Positions 1 through 8,237 of a DNA stretch of 64,000 nucleotides are shown piece after piece; within the stretch, counting starts at the first letter, position 1; each line of letters starts with the position of its first letter. A program made the translations under genes and the position numbers. The notes under the pieces are model-generated. The model was not told the origin of the DNA, searched no databases, and was given only the letters and a program-made list of their open reading frames with translations. Source of the stretch: Paractinoplanes tereljensis (GTDB lineage Bacteria; Actinomycetota; Actinomycetes; Mycobacteriales; Micromonosporaceae); contig NZ_BOMY01000039.1 in NCBI RefSeq assembly GCF_016862435.1, forward strand, positions 62,001 through 126,000. The letters are read 5' to 3'.

Positions 1-521
1 TCCAGCCCGTGGCCGGTGTCCACGATCGTCGCCCGTCCTTTCGCCGCGGCCGGCGCTGCGGGCTGCGCAACGAGGTCAGCCTCGGCGACGATCCGCTCGG
101 CGGCCGGGCGTCTCGACCACGTGACCGCGGCCGCTGCCACGGCGGCCAGCACTACCGCCGCGCCTACCGCGACCGGGAGTCGCCATCGGGGACGACGAGC
201 CCGCGCACGGGATCGTCCGGTCGCGGCCGAAGTGAACGAGCGCAGGCCCGCCGCATCGTCGCGGGGAGCCGCGTCATTCGGTGCTACCTGCGTCTCCGGC
301 GTCTCGAAGGCGGCTGCGGCGATCCGGGTCCACAGGTCTTCCGACGGCGCCGGCAGGTCGCGGACGTGCTGGGACTGCCGGCCGATGGTGACCGTCGCGC
401 GGGTGGCGGCCAGGTCAGCGTCACAGATGTCGCAGGTCCGCAGGTGTCCGGTTTCGGAGGCGTCCGGGTCCTGCTCACCGAGAGCGATGAGCACCAGGCG
501 TTCAGGATCCAGATGCGGCAC
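1..521 (-). CDS. Anti-sigma factor, zinc-binding, single-pass membrane protein (partial)
   Basis: The C-terminus lies beyond the left edge; 173 codons are visible. The GTG start at 521 follows a GGGAGG Shine-Dalgarno with 6-nt spacing. Residues H26, C30 and C33 form the HxxxCxxC signature of zinc-binding anti-sigma domains (ZAS family), which hold ECF sigma factors at the membrane. A basic Arg/Pro segment near 103-114 precedes a hydrophobic helix at about 115-133, so the N-terminal zinc domain should be cytoplasmic and the missing part extracytoplasmic. The gene overlaps the 3' end of the sigma factor by 20 nt, the usual translationally coupled arrangement, so the two are probably partners. 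The pairing is inferred from position. Confidence 0.85.
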   Translation of the reverse strand, partial: MPHLDPERLVLIALGEQDPDASETGHLRTCDICDADLAATRATVTIGRQSQHVRDLPAPSEDLWTRIAAAAFETPETQVAPNDAAPRDDAAGLRSFTSAATGRSRARARRPRWRLPVAVGAAVVLAAVAAAAVTWSRRPAAERIVAEADLVAQPAAPAAAKGRATIVDTGHGL

Positions 522-1095
522 GGTCGACCTCCCATCGGCTGCGCAGCCGCGCCAGTCCGCGGCGTAGATGACTTTTCACGGTACCCAGCGGCATTCCGGT
601 CCTCGCGGCGATCTGAACGTGGGTCAGATCGTCGAAGAAGCTCAGTTCCAGCACGCAACGCTGGGCCGGTTCCAGGGTGCTGAGCTCATCAGCGATCACC
701 AGCCGGTCGACCACGGTGTCGGCCCCCGCCTCGGCGTCATCGACACCGCTGTCGAGCTGACGCAACGTCGCGGCCACTCGGTCCTGGCGTGACTTCAGCC
801 GCAGCGTGTCGATGGCCTTGCGGCGGGCGATGCCCAGCAGCCAGGCGATCGGACTGCCGAGATCCGGCTCGTACCGCTCACGGCTCTGCCACGCCGCGAC
901 GAACGTCGCCTGCACCACGTCCTCGGCGTCGTAACGGTTGCCGACGGTGGCGTACGCGAGGTGGAGCACGGCCGCACCGTACCTGTCATACATCCACCGC
1001 AGTGCGCGTTCGTCGCCCGATTTGAACCGGTCGACTATCTCTTCGTCACCGCCGATGCCCGAGCGGTCGATCGCATTCACCGCTTTCGCTGCCAT
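502..1095 (-). CDS. ECF-family RNA polymerase sigma factor
   Basis: This 197-residue sigma-70 family protein has a region 2 around residues 25-95, with the acidic YDAEDVVQATF segment typical of ECF sigma region 2.2. A C-terminal region 4 at about 135-190 contains the helix-turn-helix GMPLGTVKSHLRRGLARLR. The ATG at 1095 is preferred because the longer reading frame upstream has no sigma homology. It overlaps the anti-sigma gene by 20 nt and is divergent from the DUF4397-sortase pair (170-nt spacer), which makes that pair a plausible target. Length and domain order are standard. The exact ECF subgroup is not assigned. Confidence 0.93.
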   Translation of the reverse strand: MAAKAVNAIDRSGIGGDEEIVDRFKSGDERALRWMYDRYGAAVLHLAYATVGNRYDAEDVVQATFVAAWQSRERYEPDLGSPIAWLLGIARRKAIDTLRLKSRQDRVAATLRQLDSGVDDAEAGADTVVDRLVIADELSTLEPAQRCVLELSFFDDLTHVQIAARTGMPLGTVKSHLRRGLARLRSRWEVDRAASGS

Positions 1096-1264
1096 CCCCC
1101 ATTGACCGCCCGACCCTAACGTCTCGGAATCTCCCCCGCCATTCGGTGCCGGAGGCGTCCACGGATGCACCCGGCCCAGGAAATCTTTCTTCCTCGCGGC
1201 GCATCCGTGCGTACCGCAGCCGACGAATCGATCGGCAAACGCGGATTGATCAGCGGAGGTAACT

Positions 1265-2098
1265 GTGTTCCACAAACGCGTACGGCGCGTAGCTCTGGCC
1301 GGCCTCGCCCTCACCGTCACCGTCGCCACTGGCCTCGGCATCTCCTCGACACCCGCCGCGGCCGCCGACACGTCGCAGGTGTCGGTCGTGCACGGCATCC
1401 CCGGCCAGCCGGTTGACGTGTACGTCAACGGCAAGAAGACCCTCACGTCGTTCAAACCGGCCACCGTAGCCGGACCGCTCGCGCTGGCCGCCGGAACCTA
1501 CGACGTCGCACTGACCAAGCCGGGCGAGCCGGTCAGCAGCGCGCTTCTGGAGAACAAGTCGCTTCAGGTACCCGGAGGCAAGAACCTCAGCCTGGTCGCG
1601 CATCTCGACGGCTCAGGGAAACCGGCGCTGACGGCCTACATCAACGACACCTCCAAGATCAAGGCGGGAATGGCCCGGCTGGTCGTCCGGCACGACGCGC
1701 AGGCCCCCGCGGTCGACGTACGGGCCGGCGGCAAGCCCGTCTTCTCCGGTCTGACCAACCCGAAGGAGGACATGGCCGAGGTCCCGGCCGGCACCGTGAA
1801 GGCCGACGTGGTTCTCGCCGGCACCACGACCGTCGTGCTGGGTCCGAAGGACCTCGATCTGGCCGCGGGCAAGGACACCATCGTCTACGCGATCGGATCG
1901 GCCGAAGGCAAGTCCCTGGCGCTTGTCGCCCAGACCATCGACGGCCTCGGCGGCGCGCCGGGCGGAATGCCGGCCGGGACCGGCGGCCAGAACGCCACCG
2001 GCGTCTCCCCCGCCTGGTACGCGCTGACCGGGTCCGGTCTGCTGTTCCTGCTCGCCGCCGGCCTGACCCTGGTCCGGCGTCGCCGCGTCCGTGCCTGA
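1265..2098 (+). CDS. DUF4397 secreted protein with LAxTG-like C-terminal sorting signal
   Basis: A 277-residue exported protein starts at GTG 1265 with GGAGG at 1255-1259. It has a basic N-terminus, a hydrophobic core and an alanine-rich cleavage site (about residue 33), indicating a Sec signal peptide. Two repeats of the DUF4397 beta-sandwich fold follow (about 37-120 and 125-210), starting near VSVVHGIPGQPVDVYV and RLVVRHDAQAPAVDVR. The C-terminus is YALTG, then a hydrophobic helix, then RRRRVRA. This layout matches a cell-wall sorting signal, with Y instead of L in the LAxTG motif used by class E sortases. It overlaps the downstream sortase by 8 nt, supporting a substrate-enzyme relationship. 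DUF4397 itself has no defined biochemical function. Confidence 0.88.
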   Translation: MFHKRVRRVALAGLALTVTVATGLGISSTPAAAADTSQVSVVHGIPGQPVDVYVNGKKTLTSFKPATVAGPLALAAGTYDVALTKPGEPVSSALLENKSLQVPGGKNLSLVAHLDGSGKPALTAYINDTSKIKAGMARLVVRHDAQAPAVDVRAGGKPVFSGLTNPKEDMAEVPAGTVKADVVLAGTTTVVLGPKDLDLAAGKDTIVYAIGSAEGKSLALVAQTIDGLGGAPGGMPAGTGGQNATGVSPAWYALTGSGLLFLLAAGLTLVRRRRVRA

Positions 2099-2813
2099 AA
2101 CCGACGGCGGCCTGCCCTCCGGGGCAGGCCGCCGGCCCCGGCGGCGGCTCGGCATAGCCGTGACCCTGCTGGCGATCGGCGCCGCGATCCTGGTCGGCGC
2201 CGGGCTGCTGCGGCACCGCGAACAGCCCGCGCCGAACGTCGGCGTCGGCCACGTCGACCGCTTGGCCGGAGTCGCATCCCCGCCGCCGGCCGCCGCATCG
2301 CCGCCGACAGTCACCGCAAGCGAGATACCGACGCTGGCAGCGACCTTGCCCACGTCGGCACCGGTGATCCGGCCGGCCCGGATCCGCATCGACCGGCTGA
2401 ACGTGTCGGCCACCGTCGTCCCGGTCGGGGTGGACGCAGCGGGAGAGGTCGTGGTCCCACCGAGTGTGGACACGGTCGGCTGGTACCGGTACGGACCTGG
2501 CCTCGGCATGCCCGGCTCGATGGTCGTCGCCGGGCACGTCGACAGCGCCCAGCAGGGCAACGGCGCCTTCGCCCGCCTGCGGATGCTCGGCACCGGCGAC
2601 CGGGTCGAAGTCACCGGCACCGACGGGCACGTCGCCGCCTACCGCGTCGTCGGCCGCGAGGAATACCCGAAAGCGACCATCCAGCTCGACCGTTACTTCA
2701 CCAGCACCGGCCCGCAGCGGCTGACCCTGATCACCTGCGGCGGACCCTTCAACCAGGCTACCGGCCACTACCGCGACAACGTCGTCGTCACCGCAGTGCC
2801 CGCGTCTTCCTGA
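2091..2813 (+). CDS. Class E/F-type sortase (transpeptidase)
   Basis: A 240-residue membrane-anchored sortase starts at GTG 2091, inside the last codons of the DUF4397 gene. The N-terminus is Arg-rich (14-19), followed by a transmembrane helix (20-40) and a Pro/Ala linker. The beta-barrel catalytic domain is at about 95-238. All three catalytic elements are visible: His149 in AGHVD, Cys216 in LITCGG and Arg228 in HYRDN. Sortases cleave a sorting motif in exported proteins and attach them to peptidoglycan. The likely substrate is the adjacent protein with the YALTG tail. A strong hairpin overlaps its first codons (2105-2134) and may lower its expression relative to the substrate. Confidence 0.92.
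   Translation: MPETDGGLPSGAGRRPRRRLGIAVTLLAIGAAILVGAGLLRHREQPAPNVGVGHVDRLAGVASPPPAAASPPTVTASEIPTLAATLPTSAPVIRPARIRIDRLNVSATVVPVGVDAAGEVVVPPSVDTVGWYRYGPGLGMPGSMVVAGHVDSAQQGNGAFARLRMLGTGDRVEVTGTDGHVAAYRVVGREEYPKATIQLDRYFTSTGPQRLTLITCGGPFNQATGHYRDNVVVTAVPASS
2105..2134 (+). terminator. Intragenic 13-bp perfect stem-loop at start of sortase gene
   Basis: CGGCGGCCTGCCC at 2105-2117 pairs perfectly with GGGCAGGCCGCCG at 2122-2134 around a TCCG tetraloop. It lies 7 nt after the stop codon of the DUF4397 gene, the position of an intrinsic terminator without a U-tract, but inside codons 5-15 of the overlapping sortase gene. It could act as an attenuator that makes the substrate more abundant than the enzyme. 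Confidence 0.6.
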
Positions 2814-2996
2814 CGTCCGCCAACCTTTGAACGCAGTTGACCAGGGGAGGTGTAACGAATCAGCGGCGAAACCGTCCCTCTGGCACGAAGATCATCGATC
2901 CTTGGGTAGATCTTCACCACCGTCAGATGGCAGGCACAGTCGCTCGGCGCGAGGCGGCGCATCTCCTCTCTACCCCCGTCGGCCTTGGAGCCCCGC

Positions 2997-3221
2997 ATGA
3001 GCAGATCGATCTCACGTGAGCAGTTCCCGGCGGTCCATGCCGCAGCCGCTATCGCTCTTGTCGCCACGGGCCTCATCTCGCTGAAGTTGGTCGGCGTGGT
3101 CGACTGGCCCTGGCCGGCGGTCCTGGCCCCGTTGTGGGTGACCGCGGCATTGGTGGAACTCTTCATCGAGCTGCTTCTGATCCTGGCGTTCCTGGCTTTG
3201 CGACGATCCCCGAGCCACTGA
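2997..3221 (+). CDS. Small two-helix membrane protein
   Basis: This 74-residue protein is not recognised by family. The start chosen is ATG 2997 with GGAG 8 nt upstream; an in-frame TTG at 2985 would add four residues. Two hydrophobic segments (about 12-32 and 37-64) with a Trp/Pro turn (VDWPWPAVLAP) between them predict a helical hairpin in the membrane, with a short basic C-terminus. Codon use matches neighbouring real genes. No operon partner is evident: the sortase ends 183 nt upstream and the deformylase converges from the other side. Confidence 0.55.
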   Translation: MSRSISREQFPAVHAAAAIALVATGLISLKLVGVVDWPWPAVLAPLWVTAALVELFIELLLILAFLALRRSPSH

Positions 3222-3290
3222 ACGTAGCGGCGTCCCCAGCCGCTGACTCGCCCCGGCCGGCGATGCGCACGACGCGGCGGAAACCCTGGA

Positions 3291-3824
3291 TCAGTGCGGG
3301 CTGATCTTGACCCGTTCGGGTGCCCAAGCCGCCTCACCGATGGTGCGGAGGATCCGCTCTATGCCGTCCGCGTCCTGCCGGTCGACGAAGAGCACACCGT
3401 CCAGATGGTCGGTCTCGTGCTGAATGCAACGGGCCAACAGTCCGTTGCCTACGATCTGCACGGGATCGCCGTGCTTGGTCAATCCCCGGGCGACGACGTT
3501 CATCCGTCTCCTGGTGTCCAGGTAGATGCCCGGGATGGAGAGGCACCCCTCAGGCCCGTTCTGCTCCTCGTCGTCGGGGAACTCGAGCCCCGGGTTGATG
3601 AAATGGTCGAGCTTGCTGTCGTTGCCCGGCAGGTTCGGGTTGATGGCGAACAGCCGCAGACTCACGCCGATCTGTGGGGCGGCGAGACCCGCGCCGCCCG
3701 AGTCCATCAGCGTCTCGTTCAGGTCTTTGACGAGCGTGGCCAACTCCGCGTCGAAACTGGCCACCGATACTGCGGCCTGCCGCAGCACCGGATCGCCGAT
3801 CTTGCGGATAGACAGAACGGTCAT
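3291..3824 (-). CDS. def: Peptide deformylase
   Basis: A 177-residue enzyme that removes the N-formyl group from nascent polypeptides. All three family motifs are intact: GGAGLAAPQIG (residues 43-53), EGCLS (92-96, Cys is a metal ligand) and QHETDH (135-140, two His metal ligands and the catalytic Glu). Length is normal for a bacterial deformylase. No methionyl-tRNA formyltransferase gene is adjacent, so this is probably a stand-alone or additional copy, as is common in actinomycetes. Confidence 0.96.
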   Translation of the reverse strand: MTVLSIRKIGDPVLRQAAVSVASFDAELATLVKDLNETLMDSGGAGLAAPQIGVSLRLFAINPNLPGNDSKLDHFINPGLEFPDDEEQNGPEGCLSIPGIYLDTRRRMNVVARGLTKHGDPVQIVGNGLLARCIQHETDHLDGVLFVDRQDADGIERILRTIGEAAWAPERVKISPH

Positions 3825-4078
3825 GTGCTACCTCCATATTGCTGGTCGCGGTTCATCCTTCCGCATACGGAGGGGCCCTCATCGCGGAGCTCGCTCAACG
3901 GGATCAACAAGCTTGTAGACCGCCGCCCAGGGCGCACGCAACGCCGATCTTCGCCACGACCGATTCCTGCGCGCCAGAGCTGGCCGATGCCATGCGCTAC
4001 CAGCGAGGCGTCATCCTCTGAGCACCGCCGGGCGCTCCAGTAGCGCAGCTCGGCGGGGCCGAGGCCAGGACCGAAGCA

Positions 4079-4960
4079 TCAGGTACGAGTTCGCACGGCT
4101 ACGGCCAGGGTGGCGTGGTAGCCGCCAGTGGCGTTGCCGCCCATTCGAGCGGTCTGCCGCGCCGCTCGATCGTCGCGGAACACCATGTCGGTCGCCAGGC
4201 TGATGTCGGCAAGGTTCGACACCGAACTCTCGTACCCCGGCTCCCGGTAGGCTGCCTCGCTGACATCCTTCGGGAAGGCCAGTTGCGATGTGGCGATCAC
4301 GGTGGTGTGGTCGGTGATGCTGTCCCGGTCGGGGTAGACCTCGAAATGGATATGCGGCCAGCGTCCTGGATAGCAGCCGGGGAAGACCGTGGTGAACCGG
4401 ACCGCGCCGGTGCTGTCGACGATCTGGACGCCACGGAGAAAGGTCTGCTGGGCCACTCCGTCGGAGTACATCGAATAACGCCCAGCTTGGTCGCACTGCC
4501 AGATGTAGACGGCCGCTCCGGCGAGGGGCCGGCCGCCGTCGGCGAGGTCGCTGATCGACAGTTGCAGGGTCAGCGGCACACCGGCGGCCACGATCGCCGG
4601 ATTACCCAGGTTCGTACGGATGTCGCCGCGTACGATGCCGCTACGTTCCAGAACGTCCGGGCCGTTGGATCCGTCGCCGGGGAACGGGCCCTGAGTCTCC
4701 TCGGGAATTTCGGCGCTCGCCGCCGCGACCGACGAGGTGACCCCGGCCGCCGGGGCGCCGCCGGTGGCCGCCGGCGCGCCGGCAGGCTCTTCGGCGCAGG
4801 CGGCGATACCCAGGACGGCCGCTCCGGCGCCCATCACTCGCAGGAGCCGGCGGCGGCTTATGAGGGTGGCGAGGTCGAAGCCAAGCCCTTGGTCGGTGAC
4901 CTCCTCGTGCGGCCGGGGAAGTCGACGTCCCTGATACTGAGACTGCGGGCTCTGATGCAC
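4079..4960 (-). CDS. Tat-exported intradiol dioxygenase-like lipoprotein
   Basis: A 293-residue protein with a twin-arginine signal (SRRRLLRVMG) and a lipobox-like LGIAAC at the end of the hydrophobic stretch, so it is probably exported folded and lipid-anchored. A low-complexity Ala/Gly/Pro linker leads to a domain resembling intradiol ring-cleavage dioxygenases. Recognisable elements are AAVYIWQCDQAGRYSMYS, TFLRGVQIVDSTG, TTVFPGCYPGRWPHIHFEV and the C-terminal region. Tyr in CYPGR and the His pair in HIHF match family Fe(III) ligand positions. Exported members of this family are common in actinomycetes and their substrates are mostly unknown. The link to the distant catabolic island is speculative. 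Confidence 0.82.
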   Translation of the reverse strand: MHQSPQSQYQGRRLPRPHEEVTDQGLGFDLATLISRRRLLRVMGAGAAVLGIAACAEEPAGAPAATGGAPAAGVTSSVAAASAEIPEETQGPFPGDGSNGPDVLERSGIVRGDIRTNLGNPAIVAAGVPLTLQLSISDLADGGRPLAGAAVYIWQCDQAGRYSMYSDGVAQQTFLRGVQIVDSTGAVRFTTVFPGCYPGRWPHIHFEVYPDRDSITDHTTVIATSQLAFPKDVSEAAYREPGYESSVSNLADISLATDMVFRDDRAARQTARMGGNATGGYHATLAVAVRTRT

Positions 4961-5156
4961 GATCCTCCTATCGGGGTTGGACTACCGACGATGACTGCGA
5001 GGTTCTGGCCACTGGCAGCACCCGGGCCGGCGGGACGACCATGCGCACGGCGGCGCAGTCCGGCCGAGTGCGGTGACCTCCAGCATGATCAAAGAATCCC
5101 TGAAGAACTTGCAAAGGCGCTGGGCAATGGCTGAAGAACCCCTGCGACCGCGTCGG

Positions 5157-5549
5157 TCAGGGCTGTGCCGCGTCGCGGACGCCGGCAGTGTCGGTGAATT
5201 GCTCGAATCGGACGATCCTGCCGCCGCGGACGACGAAGTGGTGGGCGACGCGTACGTCCAGAGGTTTGCCGGTGGCCCGGTTGACGGCGGTGTATCGGGC
5301 GAGCACGACCACGTTCTCGCCGTCGGCGACGTAGGTGTCGTCGTGCGCGGTCCAGTCGTCCCACTCCGCCGCGAGCTTCTCCATCACGTTGGTGGTGACG
5401 CCTTCGGGGGTCCGGTAGGTACCGGCGAGCGGGAACCCGGCCATCTCGGTCCATTCGACGTCCGGGGCCAGGGTGGCGCGCAGGGCCTCCAAATCGCCGG
5501 CGGCGGAGGCCAGGTACTGGCGGCGGACGACGTCTGCGGGTGCGGTCAT
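5157..5549 (-). CDS. SnoaL-like / nuclear transport factor 2-fold protein
   Basis: A 130-residue alpha+beta-barrel protein with SnoaL/ketosteroid-isomerase-like features: an N-terminal helix (VVRRQYLASAAGDLEAL), LAPDVEWTEMAG, a central VVVLARYTAVNRATGKPLDV strand pair and the final IVRFEQFTDTAGV strand. The ATG at 5549 follows the stop of the upstream hydrolase gene by 2 nt, so the two are translationally coupled. Members are isomerases, cyclases or binding proteins; the role here cannot be named. Expression is likely controlled by the divergent AraC regulator upstream of the operon. Confidence 0.8.
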   Translation of the reverse strand: MTAPADVVRRQYLASAAGDLEALRATLAPDVEWTEMAGFPLAGTYRTPEGVTTNVMEKLAAEWDDWTAHDDTYVADGENVVVLARYTAVNRATGKPLDVRVAHHFVVRGGRIVRFEQFTDTAGVRDAAQP

Positions 5550-5551
5550 GG

Positions 5552-6358
5552 TCAGCCCCAGCTCATCTCGCCCTTGGCGACCTTGGCGCCGATCTGGGCG
5601 GCGATCAGCATGCCGTGGTCGGGGAAGCGCCGCACGAGCGCCTCGGTCAGGGCGGCCCCGTCGGCGGCCAGGCTCAGCTCCTCCTCGAAGGCCACCAGGT
5701 AGTCGCGGGTACCGGTCACGGCGCTCAGGTCGGCCGAGGTGCCGGGCAGCCGATGCCCGGGCACCACGAGCTCGGGGCTGAGCCCGGCGATCTCGTCGAG
5801 CGCGGCGATCCAGGCGGCCCGCTGCTCGGGGCGGGCAGTGTCCGCCGTCCAGACATGCTCCCGCTGGAACAGCAGGACACCGCCGAGGACAGCGCGGTGC
5901 TCGGCCTGCCACAGGTAGTGCCGGTCGGGCAGCTCCGCCGACCCGCCCTTGAGCTCGAACCGGTAGCCGTCCAGGGTGAGGTCGCCGTCGAGCGGTTTGA
6001 TGTCGACGAGCCGGGTGGGCAGGTTGGCACCGGCCGACGCCCAGGCCTGGAGCTTCTTGTCGTACGAGCGTCCGATGTGGGCGATGACGTGCGGGGTGGC
6101 GACGACCGTGGCGTCCGGGAAGGCGTCGGCGATCACCTCGGCCCCGAAGTAGAAGTCCGGATCGCCGTGGCTGATGACCAGCGAGGTCAGCCGTTTACCG
6201 GAGTCGAGCACCGCGGCCGCCAGGCGGTGACCGTCGGCGCGGGTGAAGCCGGCGTCGACCAGGATGGCCTCGGCGTCGCCGGTGATCAGGGTGGCGGTCT
6301 TGTTCCGGCTGCCGACCGGGAAGTCGAGGTCGAATACCTGGAAGTCCAGCGTGCTCAT
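5552..6358 (-). CDS. Metallo-beta-lactamase-fold hydrolase
   Basis: A 268-residue MBL-fold protein. The ATG at 6358 fits the divergent spacing with the AraC gene; the upstream in-frame extension has no homology. Fold features are AILVDAGF, SLVISHGDPDFYFGAEVI (an SHGDPDF version of the HxHxDH metal motif, with Pro-Asp-Phe replacing the usual HxD), ELVVPGH and an extra C-terminal helical part. The altered metal motif is seen in a subgroup of MBL proteins of unknown substrate. It is the first gene of a two-gene operon with the SnoaL-like protein. Confidence 0.82.
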   Translation of the reverse strand: MSTLDFQVFDLDFPVGSRNKTATLITGDAEAILVDAGFTRADGHRLAAAVLDSGKRLTSLVISHGDPDFYFGAEVIADAFPDATVVATPHVIAHIGRSYDKKLQAWASAGANLPTRLVDIKPLDGDLTLDGYRFELKGGSAELPDRHYLWQAEHRAVLGGVLLFQREHVWTADTARPEQRAAWIAALDEIAGLSPELVVPGHRLPGTSADLSAVTGTRDYLVAFEEELSLAADGAALTEALVRRFPDHGMLIAAQIGAKVAKGEMSWG

Positions 6359-6395
6359 GGTTTTCCCGTCTGGAGGATTGCCTCTTTGCGTCAAC

Positions 6396-6434
6396 GGTAG
6401 GATCCGGTCATGCCATTTGCCAGGTAAGATCCGG
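6396..6434 (+). promoter_or_regulatory. Direct repeat in divergent promoter, candidate AraC operator
   Basis: GGTAGGATCCGG (6396-6407) and GGTAAGATCCGG (6423-6434) match at 11 of 12 positions, with starts 27 bp apart, in the 83-bp spacer between the MBL operon and the AraC-type gene. AraC-family proteins usually bind direct repeats, so this is the obvious candidate operator. The second copy ends only 7 nt before the AraC start codon, suggesting autoregulation. Confidence 0.55.
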
Positions 6435-6441
6435 ACTGGTG

Positions 6442-7341
6442 ATGGTTGATTTGCGACAGGACAGGGCAGCCCCGATTCCCGAGGTCGGCTTTGCCGCGCC
6501 CGGTCGGATGCCGGTGGGGCTGGAGGTGCTGTCGCTGGCCGAGTTACGCGAGCGCGGCCGCCGCAAGACCGTTCTGGCGACACTGCAACGCCCGACCTTC
6601 CACCACCTGATCACCCTCGACCGCGGCAGCCTGCGCCACACCGTGGACTTCACCGACTACACGCTGCGGCCGGGCTCGTGGCTGTGGGTCCGCCCCGGTC
6701 AGGTTCAGCAGTGGCACGACCTGCGCCCGGCGGAGGGCACGCTGATTCTGTTCGAGCCGGACTTCCTCGACCCCGCCACCGCCGAGCAGGCGGCACCGCA
6801 CGACTCCCACGCCCCGGTCCTGCGCACCCCGTCGAACGAGAGCCAGTCCTCGCTGATGCTCGCTACCGAGCATCTCCGGCACGAGTTCGAGGCGCCGTCG
6901 CCGTTGGCGCCCGACGTCCGGACCACCGCGCTGCGCCACCTGCTGGCCGTTCTGGTGCTGCGCCTGAGCGACCTGAGCGGCACGGCCGGCAGCCCGCCTG
7001 GCGAATATCCAGGCATCTTCCTGGAGTTCCGCGACGCCCTGGAGGAAAACTTCGCAGGCACCCGCCGTGTCGAGGACTACGCGAAGCTGCTGGGTTACTC
7101 CCCCCGCACGCTTTCCCGCGCGTCGATCGCGGCGGTGGGCCTGGGCGCGAAGGCACTCATCGACCGCCGCATCATTCTGGAAGCCAAACGCCTGCTGGCA
7201 CACAGCGACCTGACCGCGGCACAGGTCGCCTCGAGCCTGGGTTTCTCCGACGCTACCAACTTCAGCAAATTCTTCCATCAACGAACAGGCAACAGCCCGC
7301 TCACGTTTCGTACCTCGGTCCGCGGCGACCCAACACCCTGA
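6442..7341 (+). CDS. AraC-family transcriptional regulator
   Basis: A 299-residue regulator. The N-terminal half resembles a cupin-type effector domain (about 20-130; ITLDRGSLRHTVDFTDYTLRPGSWLWV). The C-terminal double helix-turn-helix (about 190-290) includes VEDYAKLLGYSPRTLSRA and the conserved second motif QVASSLGFSDATNFSKFFHQ. GTG 6439 is an alternative start one codon upstream. It is divergent from the MBL/SnoaL operon, which it probably controls. Confidence 0.9.
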   Translation: MVDLRQDRAAPIPEVGFAAPGRMPVGLEVLSLAELRERGRRKTVLATLQRPTFHHLITLDRGSLRHTVDFTDYTLRPGSWLWVRPGQVQQWHDLRPAEGTLILFEPDFLDPATAEQAAPHDSHAPVLRTPSNESQSSLMLATEHLRHEFEAPSPLAPDVRTTALRHLLAVLVLRLSDLSGTAGSPPGEYPGIFLEFRDALEENFAGTRRVEDYAKLLGYSPRTLSRASIAAVGLGAKALIDRRIILEAKRLLAHSDLTAAQVASSLGFSDATNFSKFFHQRTGNSPLTFRTSVRGDPTP

Positions 7342-7466
7342 CTCACGTCGCGGACGAGTGGGGGGTCCGAAAGGTTTCACGAATCGGCGGCACCTTTGCC
7401 GAGGCTTGCCCGTCTTCATCGGCGTAGGACCCACGCGCGGTCGACGAATCCTGGAAGAGGGAAGCC

Positions 7467-8135
7467 ATGCTGAAAGCCCGGAAGACCACAATGCTCCTGG
7501 TCACGCTCGCACCGATGCTCGTCATCGCCGGACTGAGCGGCTGTGGCGACCCGGCGCGGACCGCAGCCGGGCCCGGCAGCACATCGACAAACTCGGCGGC
7601 CGTTCCACTGACTTCAGTCCCCACCACCGTGTCGGCCAACAGCCCCAGCAATCACCCGACCGGCAAGGACGGAGCCCGACTCGGCACGCTGATCCACACC
7701 GGGCTGGATGCCACCCCGGTGAGCGAATTCGCCATCCAGGGAGTCCGGATCACCAGCCCGAATCAGCCGGGCATCACCTTCGGATTCCAGCTGCTGCAAT
7801 ACGACAATGACGGCAAGCGCACCAGCTACGTGCTCACCAGCGCGGTCGACAACGAGAAGAAGCCCGGATTCCGGGCCGTGGAGCACTCCTACCGGCTGGA
7901 GGACGACGTCCAGCAACCGGCCTTCGGGTATTTCGTCGGTCATCCCGCGAAGATCACCGGGATGCTCCGCGGCAAGGTCGTACCGGCGAACACCGCCGTT
8001 TGGAGCGCCGACCGTGACGTCACCATCTTCTGGTTCGACAACACCAAGGTCAACGGCAACGACAAACTGACCACAGTGCAGGCGTACGACTCCAGCGGCA
8101 CGCGCATCGCCGAGGAGACTGTCTACTACGAATAG
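7467..8135 (+). CDS. Lipoprotein paralogous to the sensor domain of the adjacent anti-sigma-like protein
   Basis: A 222-residue protein with a lipobox (LSGC, Cys at about residue 26), so probably membrane-anchored outside the cell. After a Ser/Thr/Pro linker, residues 73-220 align with the extracytoplasmic part of the protein encoded at 8798-9559. Shared blocks include GTLIHTGL versus GTVIDTGL, QQPAFGYFVGHPAKIT versus KQPAFGYYAGTPARIT, and TIFWFDNTKV versus TVFWFPVTAV, followed by AYD. The pair flanks a sigma factor gene. Function is unknown; it could be a decoy or ligand-binding partner of the sigma/anti-sigma system (inference). Confidence 0.8.
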   Translation: MLKARKTTMLLVTLAPMLVIAGLSGCGDPARTAAGPGSTSTNSAAVPLTSVPTTVSANSPSNHPTGKDGARLGTLIHTGLDATPVSEFAIQGVRITSPNQPGITFGFQLLQYDNDGKRTSYVLTSAVDNEKKPGFRAVEHSYRLEDDVQQPAFGYFVGHPAKITGMLRGKVVPANTAVWSADRDVTIFWFDNTKVNGNDKLTTVQAYDSSGTRIAEETVYYE

Positions 8136-8237
8136 CCGAGGTCAGAAGTCTGGGGAGTTTCGCGCCGGCGGCTCCCCGGATTCGGCGTTGTTCGACGTGG
8201 CTAGAATCGAAAAACGTGAATTGTGGGAAGAGTCGCC

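Noticed and set aside
1613..2768. Minus-strand open frames of 335 and 369 codons
   Set aside because: They are antisense to the DUF4397 and sortase genes, which carry signal peptide, sorting signal and catalytic His/Cys/Arg on the + strand.
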